A stretch of DNA of 64,000 bases from contig NZ_CP065915.1 in NCBI RefSeq assembly GCF_016134045.1, positions 1,240,001 through 1,304,000 of the forward strand. Reading direction: 5' to 3'. How positions within the stretch are numbered: position 1 is the first letter of the stretch; each line of letters begins with the position of its first letter. Source of the DNA: Pelagovum pacificum. Its GTDB lineage: Bacteria; Pseudomonadota; Alphaproteobacteria; Rhodobacterales; Rhodobacteraceae. Positions 26,241 to 35,551 of the stretch are shown here, one piece after another. The translations under genes were made by a program, and so were the position numbers. Under the pieces are notes generated by a model. It did no database searches, was not told the DNA's origin, and saw only the letters and a program-made list of their open reading frames with translations.

Positions 26241-26386
26241 TCGCCGACCACGCGATGGCCGTGCTCGGTCACGTGGGGTTGGCGGGATTTGCGGCGCTCT
26301 GGGCCGTGAAGGTCGCGGCCGGCTGGGCCGTGCTGAGAATGTGGCGCCTCCGGCGAGCCCGGGCGCTGGCAAAGAAGGTAGTCTGA
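26237..26386 (+). CDS. 49-residue single-helix membrane protein
   Basis: A 49-codon gene whose ATG overlaps the stop of the preceding gene (ATGA). The protein has one transmembrane helix (about residues 9-33) followed by a strongly basic tail ([16 protein letters not shown]), predicting an N-out, C-in arrangement by the positive-inside rule. It ends 71 bases before nuoK. It is too small for homology judgement by eye. Single-helix supernumerary subunits are a known theme of complex I, but the link is inference. Confidence 0.55.
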   Translation: MIADHAMAVLGHVGLAGFAALWAVKVAAGWAVLRMWRLRRARALAKKVV

Positions 26387-26457
26387 CGCGGCCGGAAAAG
26401 CGGTGGCGCACGGACAGCGAAACGGATAATCGGCGGGCAAAAGACCCGGGGGACAGC

Positions 26458-26763
26458 ATGATCGGAATAGAACATTACCTGACGGTCGCCGCGGCGCTTT
26501 TCGTGATCGGCATCTTCGGTCTGTTCCTCAACCGGAAGAACATCATCATCCTGCTGATGAGCATCGAGCTCATGCTGCTGGCGGTGAACATCAACCTCGT
26601 CGCATTCTCCAGTTTCCTCGGCGATCTCGTGGGACAGGTCTTCACCCTGTTCGTGCTGACGGTCGCCGCGGCGGAGGCCGCCATCGGCCTCGCCATCCTC
26701 GTCTGTTTCTTCCGCAATCGCGGCACGATCGACGTCGAAGACGTCAACATGATGAAAGGCTGA
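26458..26763 (+). CDS. nuoK: NADH-quinone oxidoreductase subunit K
   Basis: ND4L homologue. The 101 residues form three transmembrane helices, with the buried acidic residues in [17 protein letters not shown] and the [17 protein letters not shown] helix that form part of the E-channel. The ATG at 26458 lies after CGGGGGACAGC. nuoL starts four bases after its stop. Confidence 0.97.
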   Translation: MIGIEHYLTVAAALFVIGIFGLFLNRKNIIILLMSIELMLLAVNINLVAFSSFLGDLVGQVFTLFVLTVAAAEAAIGLAILVCFFRNRGTIDVEDVNMMKG

Positions 26764-26767
26764 CGTC

Positions 26768-29236
26768 ATGGAGCAGATCGTCCTTTTCTCGCCGCTGATC
26801 GGCAGTCTCATCGCCGGCTTCGGGTGGCGCGTCACCTCGGAGCGCGGTGCCCAGTGGATCACCACTGGCCTGCTGTTCATGTCCTGCTTCTTCAGCTGGA
26901 TCATCTTCTTCGGCCACGACGGCACGACCCAGCAGATCGAGATCATGCGCTGGATCCAGTCCGGCAGCCTCGACACGAGCTGGTCGATCCGGCTCGACCG
27001 GCTGACGGCGATCATGCTGATCGTCATCACGACGGTGTCGGCGCTCGTGCACCTCTACTCGTTCGGCTACATGGCCCATGACGAGAACTTCAAGGAAGGC
27101 GAGCACTACAAGGCCCGCTTCTTTGCCTACCTGTCGTTCTTCACCTTCGCGATGCTGATGCTCGTGACGGCGGACAACCTGATCCAGATGTTCTTCGGCT
27201 GGGAAGGCGTGGGCCTGGCGTCGTATCTGCTGATCGGCTTCTACTACAAGAAACCGTCGGCGAACGCTGCCGCCATGAAGGCCTTCGTGGTCAACCGGGT
27301 CGGCGACTTCGGCTTCGCGCTCGGCATCTTCGGGCTCTTCTTCCTCGTGGATTCGGTGCGCTTCGACGATATCTTCGCCGCCGCGCCCGAGCTTGCGACG
27401 ACGAACATCACCTTCCTCTGGGAAAGCGTGAACGCGATCGAGCTGATCTGTGTGCTGCTGTTCATTGGCGCGATGGGCAAGTCGGCGCAGCTGTTCCTGC
27501 ACACGTGGCTGCCGGACGCCATGGAAGGCCCGACTCCGGTGTCGGCGCTGATCCACGCCGCGACCATGGTCACGGCGGGCGTCTTCCTCGTCTGCCGCAT
27601 GTCGCCGCTGATGGAATTCGCCCCGCACGCCAAGAGCTTCATCGTCTTCATCGGCGCCTCGACCGCCTTCTTCGCGGCGACGGTCGGACTTGTGCAGAAC
27701 GACATCAAGCGCGTGATCGCCTACTCCACCTGTTCGCAGCTCGGCTACATGTTCGTCGCTGCCGGGGCAGGGGTCTATTCGGTCGCGATGTTCCACCTGT
27801 TCACGCACGCCTTCTTCAAGGCGATGCTGTTCCTTGGCGCTGGCTCGGTCATCCACGGGATGCACCACGAGCAGGACATGCGGAACTACGGTGGGCTTCG
27901 CAAGAAGCTGCCGATGACCTTCTGGGCGATGCTGATCGGCACGCTGGCCATCACCGGCGTCGGCATTCCGCTGACCCACATCGGTTTCGCCGGCTTCCTG
28001 TCGAAGGACGCCGTGATCGAGAGCGCCTGGGCCGGCGGCACGTCCTTCGCCTTCTGGTCGCTGGTGATCGCTGCCGCGTTTACCTCCTTCTACTCGTGGC
28101 GGCTGATGTTCCTCACCTTCTGGGGCAAGCCGCGCGGCGACAAGCACACCCACGACCACGCGCATGAAAGCCCGACGGTCATGTTGATCCCGCTCGGCGT
28201 GCTGGCCTTCGGGGCCGTCTTCGCCGGCATGATCTGGTACGGCCCGTTCTTCGGCGACCATGATCGCGTGAACCGCTTCTTCGGTATCCCGGCCCACGCC
28301 GAGGCTTCCCACGACGAAGAAGGTGGCGAAGACCACGCCGCCGCCGAAGGGGAAGAGACAGAAGAGGCGTCCGCCGAGGGCGAAGCGACCGAGGAAGCTT
28401 CCGCCGAGGGCGAAGCGGCTGAGGACACCGCCGGTGAAGGCGACGCCACCGAGGAAGCCGCCGCCGAAGGTGAACCTGCCGCCGAGGGCGACGCGACCGA
28501 AGAGGCCGCCGCCGAAGGCGACGCCACCGAGGAGGCTGCGACCGAGGTCGATGAGTCCGAACTGGCGGCTGTCGAGGTCGACGAATCCGAGCTCGCGGCT
28601 GTCGAGGTCGAGCCCGGCGAGGCCGCGACCGAGGGCGACGGTGCCGAGGCTGCTGCCGAGGGCGAAGCGACCGCAGAAGCCGCTGCCGAAGGCGAGGGTG
28701 CCGAAGAGGGGGCCGAGGCCGCCGCGTCGGAGAGCGCTGAGGAGCATGGCTCCGAAGAGATCCACCTGACGGGCGTCATGCCGGGCGAGGGGGCGATCTA
28801 CATCGGCGAAGAGAACCACGTCATGGACGAGGCGCACCACGCGCCGGTCTGGGTCAAGGTCTCTCCCTTCGTCGCGATGCTGATCGGCTTCCTGCTGGCC
28901 TTCCAGATGTACATCCGTCGCCCCGAGCTTCCGGCGAAACTGGCCGAGCAGCAGCAGCCGCTCTACCAGTTCCTGCTGAACAAGTGGTACTTCGACGAGA
29001 TCTACAACTTCATCTTCATCCGCCCCGCCATGTGGGTCGGACGGACATTGTGGAAGCGCGGTGACGGGACCGTCATCGACGGCGGCATCAACGGCGTCGC
29101 CATGGGGATCGTGCCCTTCTTCACCCGGATCGCCGGGCGGGCACAGTCGGGCTACGTCTTCACCTACGCCTTCTTCATGGTTATCGGCATCGCCATCCTT
29201 CTCACCTGGATGACGCTCGGCGGAGGAGCGGAATAA
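26768..29236 (+). CDS. nuoL: NADH-quinone oxidoreductase subunit L with acidic insertion
   Basis: Distal antiporter-like proton pump subunit of complex I. The core is typical: [19 protein letters not shown] with the conserved Glu, the [32 protein letters not shown] helix and the lateral-helix segment near the C terminus. At 822 residues it is well over 100 longer than usual. The excess is a low-complexity Ala/Glu/Gly/Thr tract at about residues 513-663 with no Lys or Arg and internal repeats such as a doubled [10 protein letters not shown]. It lies in the loop before [12 protein letters not shown], predicted periplasmic by comparison with E. coli NuoL. Confidence 0.96.
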   Translation: MEQIVLFSPLIGSLIAGFGWRVTSERGAQWITTGLLFMSCFFSWIIFFGHDGTTQQIEIMRWIQSGSLDTSWSIRLDRLTAIMLIVITTVSALVHLYSFGYMAHDENFKEGEHYKARFFAYLSFFTFAMLMLVTADNLIQMFFGWEGVGLASYLLIGFYYKKPSANAAAMKAFVVNRVGDFGFALGIFGLFFLVDSVRFDDIFAAAPELATTNITFLWESVNAIELICVLLFIGAMGKSAQLFLHTWLPDAMEGPTPVSALIHAATMVTAGVFLVCRMSPLMEFAPHAKSFIVFIGASTAFFAATVGLVQNDIKRVIAYSTCSQLGYMFVAAGAGVYSVAMFHLFTHAFFKAMLFLGAGSVIHGMHHEQDMRNYGGLRKKLPMTFWAMLIGTLAITGVGIPLTHIGFAGFLSKDAVIESAWAGGTSFAFWSLVIAAAFTSFYSWRLMFLTFWGKPRGDKHTHDHAHESPTVMLIPLGVLAFGAVFAGMIWYGPFFGDHDRVNRFFGIPAHAEASHDEEGGEDHAAAEGEETEEASAEGEATEEASAEGEAAEDTAGEGDATEEAAAEGEPAAEGDATEEAAAEGDATEEAATEVDESELAAVEVDESELAAVEVEPGEAATEGDGAEAAAEGEATAEAAAEGEGAEEGAEAAASESAEEHGSEEIHLTGVMPGEGAIYIGEENHVMDEAHHAPVWVKVSPFVAMLIGFLLAFQMYIRRPELPAKLAEQQQPLYQFLLNKWYFDEIYNFIFIRPAMWVGRTLWKRGDGTVIDGGINGVAMGIVPFFTRIAGRAQSGYVFTYAFFMVIGIAILLTWMTLGGGAE
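28300..28755 (+). repeat. Degenerate acidic-coding repeats inside nuoL
   Basis: About 450 bases built from variations of GCCGAGGGCGAAGCGACC-like units encoding [14 protein letters not shown] peptides, plus two near-tandem copies of a 30-base unit encoding [10 protein letters not shown] (about 28550-28609). Copies differ mainly at third positions, so the repeat is old or selected at the protein level rather than a recent slip. Confidence 0.7.
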
Positions 29237-30810
29237 TGGGCAACCTCCTTTCCCTCATCACGTTCTTTCCGCTGCTCGGCGCGCTGATCCTCGCGGTCTT
29301 CCTGCGCGGCGACGACAAGGCGGCACAGGGCAACGCCAAGTGGGTGGCGCTCGCCACCACGGTCGCGACCTTCGTCATCTCGCTGTTCGTGCTGATCGGG
29401 TTCGACCCGTCCAACACCGACTTCCAGTTCGTCGAGGACCGGGAGTGGCTGCTGGGCATGAACTACCGGATGGGCGTCGACGGCATCTCCGTGCTGTTCG
29501 TCATGCTCACAACGTTCCTCATGCCGCTCGTCATCGCGGCCTGCTGGGAGGTGACGCACCGGGTCAAGGAATACATGATCGCGTTCCTCGTGCTCGAGAC
29601 GCTGATGCTCGGCGTGTTCTGCGCGCTCGACCTGATCCTGTTCTACCTGTTCTTCGAAGGCGGCCTGATCCCGATGTTCCTCATCATCGGCATCTGGGGT
29701 GGCAAGAACCGCATTTACGCGTCCTTCAAGTTCTTCCTCTACACGTTCCTCGGGTCCGTGCTGATGCTGGTCGCGATGGTCGCGATGTACACCCAGGCCG
29801 GCACCACCTGTATCGGGGCTTGCGGCGGCGAGATCGTCGGTCTGCTCGACTATCAGTTCTCGTCGGAGACGGTGTCGCTGTTCGGCTTCCAGATCATCGG
29901 CGGCCTGCAGACGCTGATGTGGCTCGCCTTCTTCGCCTCGTTCGCGGTTAAGATGCCGATGTGGCCGGTTCACACCTGGCTGCCGGACGCGCACGTGCAG
30001 GCACCGACCGCCGGTTCGGTCGTCCTTGCGGCGATCCTCCTGAAGATGGGGGGTTATGGCTTCCTGCGCTTCAGCCTGCCGATGTTCCCGATCGGGACCG
30101 AGGTGATGGCTCCGCTCGTGTTGTGGCTGTCGGCGATCGCGATCGTCTACACCTCGCTCGTCGCGCTGGTGCAGGAGGACATGAAGAAGCTGATCGCCTA
30201 CTCGTCGGTCGCCCACATGGGCTACGTCACGATGGGCATCTTCGCGGTGAACCAGCAGGGCATCGACGGGGCGATCTTCCAGATGCTGAGCCACGGCTTC
30301 GTTTCCGGCGCGCTGTTCCTCTGCGTCGGCGTGATCTACGACCGGATGCACACCCGCGAGATCGACGCCTACGGCGGCCTCGTGAACCGGATGCCGGCCT
30401 ACGCGCTGATCTTCCTGCTGTTCACCATGGCCAACGTCGGTCTGCCCGGCACTTCCGGCTTCATCGGCGAATTCCTCACCCTGATGGGCGTCTTCCAGGT
30501 CAACACCTGGGTCGCACTGATCGCGACCACGGGCGTGATCCTGTCGGCGGGCTACGCGCTGTTCCTCTACCGCCGGGTCGTCATGGGCGACCTGATCAAG
30601 GAGAGCCTGAAGTCCATGACCGACATGACCGGCCGCGAGCGTGCGATCTTCGCGCCGCTGGTGGTCATGACCATCCTGCTCGGCGTCTACCCGAGCCTCG
30701 TCACCGACATCATCGGGCCGAGCGTCGAGACCCTCGTGTCACAGGTGGAGACCGCACAGGCGGACTTTTCCTCCGAGACACAGGTCGCTGACGCGGCCGA
30801 GAGCCACTAG
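29236..30810 (+). CDS. nuoM: NADH-quinone oxidoreductase subunit M
   Basis: Antiporter-like proton pump subunit of complex I (ND4 homologue), 524 residues and about 14 transmembrane helices. Diagnostic segments are [21 protein letters not shown] with the channel Glu, [40 protein letters not shown] with the conserved Lys, and [12 protein letters not shown]. The ATG shares one base with the nuoL stop (TAATG), and GGAGGAGCGG precedes it. Confidence 0.97.
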   Translation: MGNLLSLITFFPLLGALILAVFLRGDDKAAQGNAKWVALATTVATFVISLFVLIGFDPSNTDFQFVEDREWLLGMNYRMGVDGISVLFVMLTTFLMPLVIAACWEVTHRVKEYMIAFLVLETLMLGVFCALDLILFYLFFEGGLIPMFLIIGIWGGKNRIYASFKFFLYTFLGSVLMLVAMVAMYTQAGTTCIGACGGEIVGLLDYQFSSETVSLFGFQIIGGLQTLMWLAFFASFAVKMPMWPVHTWLPDAHVQAPTAGSVVLAAILLKMGGYGFLRFSLPMFPIGTEVMAPLVLWLSAIAIVYTSLVALVQEDMKKLIAYSSVAHMGYVTMGIFAVNQQGIDGAIFQMLSHGFVSGALFLCVGVIYDRMHTREIDAYGGLVNRMPAYALIFLLFTMANVGLPGTSGFIGEFLTLMGVFQVNTWVALIATTGVILSAGYALFLYRRVVMGDLIKESLKSMTDMTGRERAIFAPLVVMTILLGVYPSLVTDIIGPSVETLVSQVETAQADFSSETQVADAAESH

Positions 30811-30822
30811 GAGAGAGCGGAC

Positions 30823-32259
30823 ATGATCTCTGCCGATCTACAGGTCATCCTCCCCGAGATCCTGCTGTCGATCTACGCGATGATCGGTCTGGTCCTCGCG
30901 GTCTACACCAGCAAGGACGAGCTTGCCGGCCCGCTTACCTGGGCAACGGCCGCGGTCTTCGTCGCAATCGCGCTCTGGATCGGCTACGGTCCGGATGAAA
31001 CGCGCACCGCGTTCCATGACTCCTTCAACGATGACAGTTTCGCGCGCTTCTCGAAGGTCGTGATCCTGCTGTCCGCCGCGTCGGTGCTGGTGATGAGCCA
31101 GCATTACATGGCGCGTCGCGGCCTGCTGCGGTTCGAGTATCCGATGCTCGTGACACTGGCGTCGGTGGGCATGATGGTCATGGTCTCCGCCGGCGACCTG
31201 ATCGTGCTCTACATGGGCCTCGAGCTTCAGTCGCTCGCGCTCTACGTCGTGGCCTCGCTGCGCCGCGACTCGGTGAAGTCGACCGAAGCGGGCCTGAAGT
31301 ACTTCGTGCTGGGCGCGCTGTCGTCCGGCCTGCTGCTCTACGGGGCATCGCTGACCTACGGCTTCGCCGGGACCACGCTGTTCAGCGGCATCGTCGAATC
31401 CGCCGAAGGTGGCGCCTCGCTCGGGCTGCTGTTCGGCCTCGTGTTCCTTGCCTCTGGCTTCGCCTTCAAGGTCTCTGCCGCACCGTTCCATATGTGGACG
31501 CCGGACGTCTACGAGGGCTCCCCTACGCCGGTCACCGCCTTCTTTGCCACGGCGCCCAAGATGGCCGCCATGGCGCTGTTCGCCCGGGTCGTCCATGACG
31601 CCTTCGGCGGCATCGTCGGCGACTGGCAGCAGATCATCGCTTTCCTGTCGGTCGTGTCGATGTTCGTCGGCGCCGTCGCGGCGATCGGTCAGAAGAACAT
31701 CAAGCGCCTGATGGCCTATTCCTCGATCACCCACATGGGCTTCGCGCTGATGGGCCTCGCCGCGGGCACGGCCTTCGGTGTGCAGGCGATGCTGGTCTAC
31801 ATGGTGATCTACGTGGCGATGAACGTCGGCACCTTCGCCTTCATCCTTTCCATGGAGAAGGACGGCACGCCGGTCACCGACATCGATGCGCTGCAGATGT
31901 ATTCGGCCAAGGAACCGCTGAAATCCATCGCGCTGCTGATCCTGATGTTCAGCCTCGCCGGTGTGCCGCCGCTCGTCGGCTTCTTCGGCAAGTTCTACGT
32001 GCTGCGCGCTGCCTACGACGGCGGGCTCGCCTGGCTTGCCGTGGCTGGCGTGATCGCCTCGGTCATCGCGGCGTTCTACTACCTGCGGATCGTTTATTAC
32101 ATGTACTTCGGCGAAGAGCGCGAGGCGCTCGACGGTGCGATGAACCCGGTGCTCTGGGTGTTCCTCGTGGCCTCCGCCTTCGTCATGACCTTCGGTGTCA
32201 TCAACCTCTTCGGGATCGAGCCGCTGGCGGCTGCGGCGGCTGAAACGCTTGTCAACTGA
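30823..32259 (+). CDS. nuoN: NADH-quinone oxidoreductase subunit N
   Basis: Antiporter-like proton pump subunit of complex I (ND2 homologue), 478 residues. It carries [19 protein letters not shown] with the channel Glu, [38 protein letters not shown], and [27 protein letters not shown] precedes the ATG. The 3' end overlaps the likely birA start, so biotin ligase translation may be coupled to it. Confidence 0.97.
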   Translation: MISADLQVILPEILLSIYAMIGLVLAVYTSKDELAGPLTWATAAVFVAIALWIGYGPDETRTAFHDSFNDDSFARFSKVVILLSAASVLVMSQHYMARRGLLRFEYPMLVTLASVGMMVMVSAGDLIVLYMGLELQSLALYVVASLRRDSVKSTEAGLKYFVLGALSSGLLLYGASLTYGFAGTTLFSGIVESAEGGASLGLLFGLVFLASGFAFKVSAAPFHMWTPDVYEGSPTPVTAFFATAPKMAAMALFARVVHDAFGGIVGDWQQIIAFLSVVSMFVGAVAAIGQKNIKRLMAYSSITHMGFALMGLAAGTAFGVQAMLVYMVIYVAMNVGTFAFILSMEKDGTPVTDIDALQMYSAKEPLKSIALLILMFSLAGVPPLVGFFGKFYVLRAAYDGGLAWLAVAGVIASVIAAFYYLRIVYYMYFGEEREALDGAMNPVLWVFLVASAFVMTFGVINLFGIEPLAAAAAETLVN

Positions 32260-33004
32260 CGAGGGCTCCGTCTGGCCCGAGGGCTACGCGCTCGTCACGC
32301 TGGACGAGACCGACAGCACCATGGCCGAAGCGCGGCGTCGCGCCACCGGCCTCGAAGGTCCGACCTGGATCCTCGCGCATCGCCAGACCGCCGGCCACGG
32401 CCGGCGGGGGCGTGCGTGGAGCGGAGGAGAGGGCAACCTATTCGCGACGCTGCTCTACAATCCCGCCTGCTCCCCGGCCGAGGCCGCGCGACGGTCCTTC
32501 ATGGCCGCCAATGCCCTGTTCGAAACGCTGGCGATCTACACCAACCGGGATGCGCTGGCGCTCAAGTGGCCGAACGACGTGCTGCTGAACGAGGGCAAGG
32601 TCGCCGGGATCCTGCTTGAGTCCTCGGGCGCCGGTCCTTTCGTCGACTGGCTGACTGTCGGCATCGGCGTGAACCTCGCCGAAGCGCCGCCTACCGATCA
32701 GGAGATGTCGGCCAAGCCCGTCAGCCTCGTCGGGCAGGGTGGTCAGTCGGTCACGCCGGAAGAGTTCCTGACCGTGCTTGCCACCAACTTCGCCACGCAG
32801 GAGAGCATCCTCGAGCGGCTCGGCTTTGCCCGCGTCCGCGAGGAATGGCTTCAGCGGGCGACCCGTGTCGGCGAAGTCATCACCGCCCGCACCGGCACGG
32901 CCGAGTATCGGGGCGTGTTCGAGACGGTCGACGAGGAGGGTAACCTCGTGCTCGCCACGACCGAAGGACCGAGGGTCATCCCGGCAGCTGACGTCTATTT
33001 CTAG
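32249..33004 (+). CDS. birA: Biotin-[acetyl-CoA-carboxylase] ligase
   Basis: Activates biotin to biotinyl-AMP and attaches it to carrier-protein lysines. The 251 residues contain [12 protein letters not shown], the adenylate-binding [36 protein letters not shown] and the C-terminal SH3-like cap. No DNA-binding N-terminal domain is present, so it is a ligase without repressor function. The start was set at TTG (32249), 11 bases inside nuoN; no ATG gives a full N terminus and the start is uncertain by a few codons. Confidence 0.9.
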   Translation: MSTDEGSVWPEGYALVTLDETDSTMAEARRRATGLEGPTWILAHRQTAGHGRRGRAWSGGEGNLFATLLYNPACSPAEAARRSFMAANALFETLAIYTNRDALALKWPNDVLLNEGKVAGILLESSGAGPFVDWLTVGIGVNLAEAPPTDQEMSAKPVSLVGQGGQSVTPEEFLTVLATNFATQESILERLGFARVREEWLQRATRVGEVITARTGTAEYRGVFETVDEEGNLVLATTEGPRVIPAADVYF

Positions 33005-33019
33005 GGAGGTGGCCTGCCC

Positions 33020-33793
33020 ATGCTGCTCTGCATAGATTGTGGCAACACCAACACCGTGTTCTCCGTCTGGGACGGCGAGTCCTTCGTTGTCACGCTGAGA
33101 ACCTCGACCGAACATCAGCGCACGGCGGACCAGTATTTCGTCTGGTTCTCCACCTTGCTGCGGCACAACGGGCTGGAGACCGACATTACCGATGTCATCA
33201 TCTCCTCCACCGTGCCTCGCGTCGTCTTCAACCTGCGCGTCTTCGCCGACCGCTATTTCGGAACCCGGCCCATAGTGGTCGGGCGGCCTGATTGCCTGCT
33301 GCCGACCCAGCCAAGGGTCGACGGCGGCACGCAGGTCGGGCCCGACCGTCTGGTCAATTCCGCCGGTGCCTACGACCGGCACGGCGGCGATCTGATCGTT
33401 GTGGACTTCGGCACCGCCACCACCTTCGACGTGGTGGCCGAGGACGGGGCCTATGTCGGCGGGGTCATCGCGCCCGGCGTGAACACCTCGCTCGAGGCGC
33501 TGCACCAGAACGCCGCGGCGCTGCCGCATGTCGACGTGACCCGCCCGCAGGCGGTGATCGGCACCAACACCGTCGCCTGCATGCAATCGGGGATCTTCTG
33601 GGGCTACATCGGCCTCGTCCGGGGGATCTGCGAGCGCATCAAGGGCGAATACGACAAATCCATGCGCATCATCGGCACCGGGGGCCTTGCGCCGCTGTTC
33701 TCATCCGGCGATGTGCTGTTCGACACGATCGAGGATGACCTGACCATGCACGGTCTGCTCGTCATCCACCGCTACAATAAGGAAAATACATGA
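33020..33793 (+). CDS. coaX: Type III pantothenate kinase
   Basis: First step of CoA synthesis, phosphorylating pantothenate. The 257 residues show the ASKHA-fold phosphate loops LLCIDCGNTNTVFSVW and IVVDFGTATTFDVV, with the GVNTSLEALHQNAAALPHVD and IGTGGLAPLF segments of the type III family. The GGGAGGTGG ribosome site is close to the ATG. The stop overlaps the RNase J start (ATGA). It links coenzyme supply genes birA and coaX to the nuo transcript. Confidence 0.95.
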   Translation: MLLCIDCGNTNTVFSVWDGESFVVTLRTSTEHQRTADQYFVWFSTLLRHNGLETDITDVIISSTVPRVVFNLRVFADRYFGTRPIVVGRPDCLLPTQPRVDGGTQVGPDRLVNSAGAYDRHGGDLIVVDFGTATTFDVVAEDGAYVGGVIAPGVNTSLEALHQNAAALPHVDVTRPQAVIGTNTVACMQSGIFWGYIGLVRGICERIKGEYDKSMRIIGTGGLAPLFSSGDVLFDTIEDDLTMHGLLVIHRYNKENT

Positions 33794-35463
33794 GCGGAGA
33801 CAGACTGATCTACCTCCCCCTCGGAGGCGCGGGGGAGATCGGCATGAACGCCTACGTCTACGGCTACGGGCCGCAGGACAAGGAGCGTCTCATCGTCGTC
33901 GACCTCGGCGTGACCTTCCCCGACATGGACGGCACGCCCGGCGTCGATCTCATCATGCCCGACATCACCTGGCTCGAAGAGCGCAAGGACCGGATCGAGG
34001 GCATCTTCATCACCCACGCGCACGAGGATCACATCGGAGCGGTCGGCCACCTGCAAAGTCGGCTCGGCGGCATTCCCGTTCACGCGCGGGCCTTCACTGC
34101 CAACCTCGCGCGGCGCAAGCTCGAGGAATACGGCGTGGTCGAGCCGCAGGCGGTCACGACCGCCTCTGCCTGGCCCGAGATGATCGAGGCGGGGCCGTTC
34201 AAGGTCGGCTTCGCGCCGATCTCGCACTCGATCCCCGAAAGCGCGGGTCTGGTGATCGACACGCCCGCCGGGCGCGTCGTCCATTCCGGCGACTTCAAGA
34301 CCGACCCGACGCCGGTGATCGGCGAGCCCTTCGACCCCGTCATGTGGGGCGAGATCGCCAAGGGGGGGGTGAAGGCGCTGGTCTGCGACAGCACCAACGT
34401 CTTCTCGCCGCACGAGGGCCGGTCGGAGCTGTCCATCGGCCCCGAGATCGAGCAGCTGATGTCGAGCGCGAGCGGCATGGTCGTCGCGACGACCTTCGCC
34501 TCCAACGTCGCCCGGCTGAAGACGCTGGCCGAGGCCGCGCAGCGCGCGGGCCGGTCGATCTGCCTGCTCGGCCGCGCCATGCGGCGTATGGTCGAGGCGG
34601 CGGTCGAGACGGGGATCCTCACCGACTTCCCCTCGACCATCGCGCCCGAGGATGCGGTGCAGATCCCGCGCGAGAACGTCATGCTGCTGGTCACCGGCAG
34701 CCAGGGCGAGCGGCGCGCGGCCTCCGCGCAGCTGGCGCAGGGCAAGTACAACGGAATCGAGCTGAAGGAGGGGGACACGTTCCTGTTCTCCTCCAAGACC
34801 ATTCCCGGCAATGAGCGGGGCGTGATCCGGATCATGAACCAGCTCTCCGAGAAGGGGGTGGAGGTCATCGACGACAGCTCGGGCCGCTACCACGTCTCGG
34901 GCCACGCCAACCGGCCGGACTTGCAGAAGATGCACCAGATCATCCGGCCGCAAATCCTCGTGCCCATGCATGGTGAGCACCGCCACCTGCGCGAACATAC
35001 CAAGCTTGGCGAAGAGGGCGGATTGCAGAGCATCCTCGCGGTGAACGGCACGATGGTCGACCTCACCGGCAACGCCCCCCGGGTGGCCGAGTTCATCGAG
35101 ACTGGGCGCACCTACCTCGACGGGTCGGTGCAGGTCGGTGCGCTCGATGGGATCGTCCGCGACCGGATCCGCATGGCGCTGAACGGCCACGTGACCGTGA
35201 CGCTCATCATCGACGAGGAAGGCGAGCCGCTTGGCGAGCCGTGGTGCGAGATCATGGGGCTGGCCGAGACCGGCGTATCCCGCGCCTCGCTCGTCGAGGT
35301 TCTGGAAGAGGACCTGAACCAGTACCTGATGCGGGCCGGCAAGAAGACGCTGGCGGACGACGATGCGCTGGAGAAGGAGCTGCGGACCATCACCCGCCGC
35401 ACCGCGCAGGGCGAGATCGGCAAGAAGCCGGAAGTCACGGTCGTCATCAGCCGGCTCGCCTGA
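33790..35463 (+). CDS. rnj: Ribonuclease J
   Basis: Metallo-beta-lactamase-fold 5'-3' exoribonuclease and endonuclease in RNA maturation and turnover. The 557 residues open with LPLGGAGEIGMNAYVYGYG. The zinc site motif is THAHEDHIGA at about residues 77-86, followed by a beta-CASP domain (GLVIDTPAGRVVHSGDFKTDPTP, VCDSTNVFSPHEGRSE, ATTFASNVARL). HVSGHANRPDLQKM and the MHGEHRH motif lie near residues 375-400. It overlaps coaX by four bases and is the last gene of the long plus-strand run. Confidence 0.95.
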   Translation: MSGDRLIYLPLGGAGEIGMNAYVYGYGPQDKERLIVVDLGVTFPDMDGTPGVDLIMPDITWLEERKDRIEGIFITHAHEDHIGAVGHLQSRLGGIPVHARAFTANLARRKLEEYGVVEPQAVTTASAWPEMIEAGPFKVGFAPISHSIPESAGLVIDTPAGRVVHSGDFKTDPTPVIGEPFDPVMWGEIAKGGVKALVCDSTNVFSPHEGRSELSIGPEIEQLMSSASGMVVATTFASNVARLKTLAEAAQRAGRSICLLGRAMRRMVEAAVETGILTDFPSTIAPEDAVQIPRENVMLLVTGSQGERRAASAQLAQGKYNGIELKEGDTFLFSSKTIPGNERGVIRIMNQLSEKGVEVIDDSSGRYHVSGHANRPDLQKMHQIIRPQILVPMHGEHRHLREHTKLGEEGGLQSILAVNGTMVDLTGNAPRVAEFIETGRTYLDGSVQVGALDGIVRDRIRMALNGHVTVTLIIDEEGEPLGEPWCEIMGLAETGVSRASLVEVLEEDLNQYLMRAGKKTLADDDALEKELRTITRRTAQGEIGKKPEVTVVISRLA

Positions 35464-35495
35464 GCCGGTTCGCCGCGCTGGCGCGCGTCGACCGG

Positions 35496-35514
35496 GCGGG
35501 GGCTCTGCCCCCGC
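35496..35514. terminator. GC-rich hairpin between convergent rnj and ade, possible repeat element
   Basis: GCGGGGGC (35496-35503), loop TCT, GCCCCCGC (35507-35514). It is followed by GCCCCCGGAGGTATTTCCGG. I recall this form (GGGGGCTCTGCCCCC with a downstream GGAG-TATTT) as frequent between genes of Rhodobacterales. It may serve as a two-way terminator or RNA-end stabiliser; there is no T-run. Confidence 0.5.
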
Positions 35515-35551
35515 GCCCCCGGAGGTATTTCCGGCCAGATGACCGGGAGCG

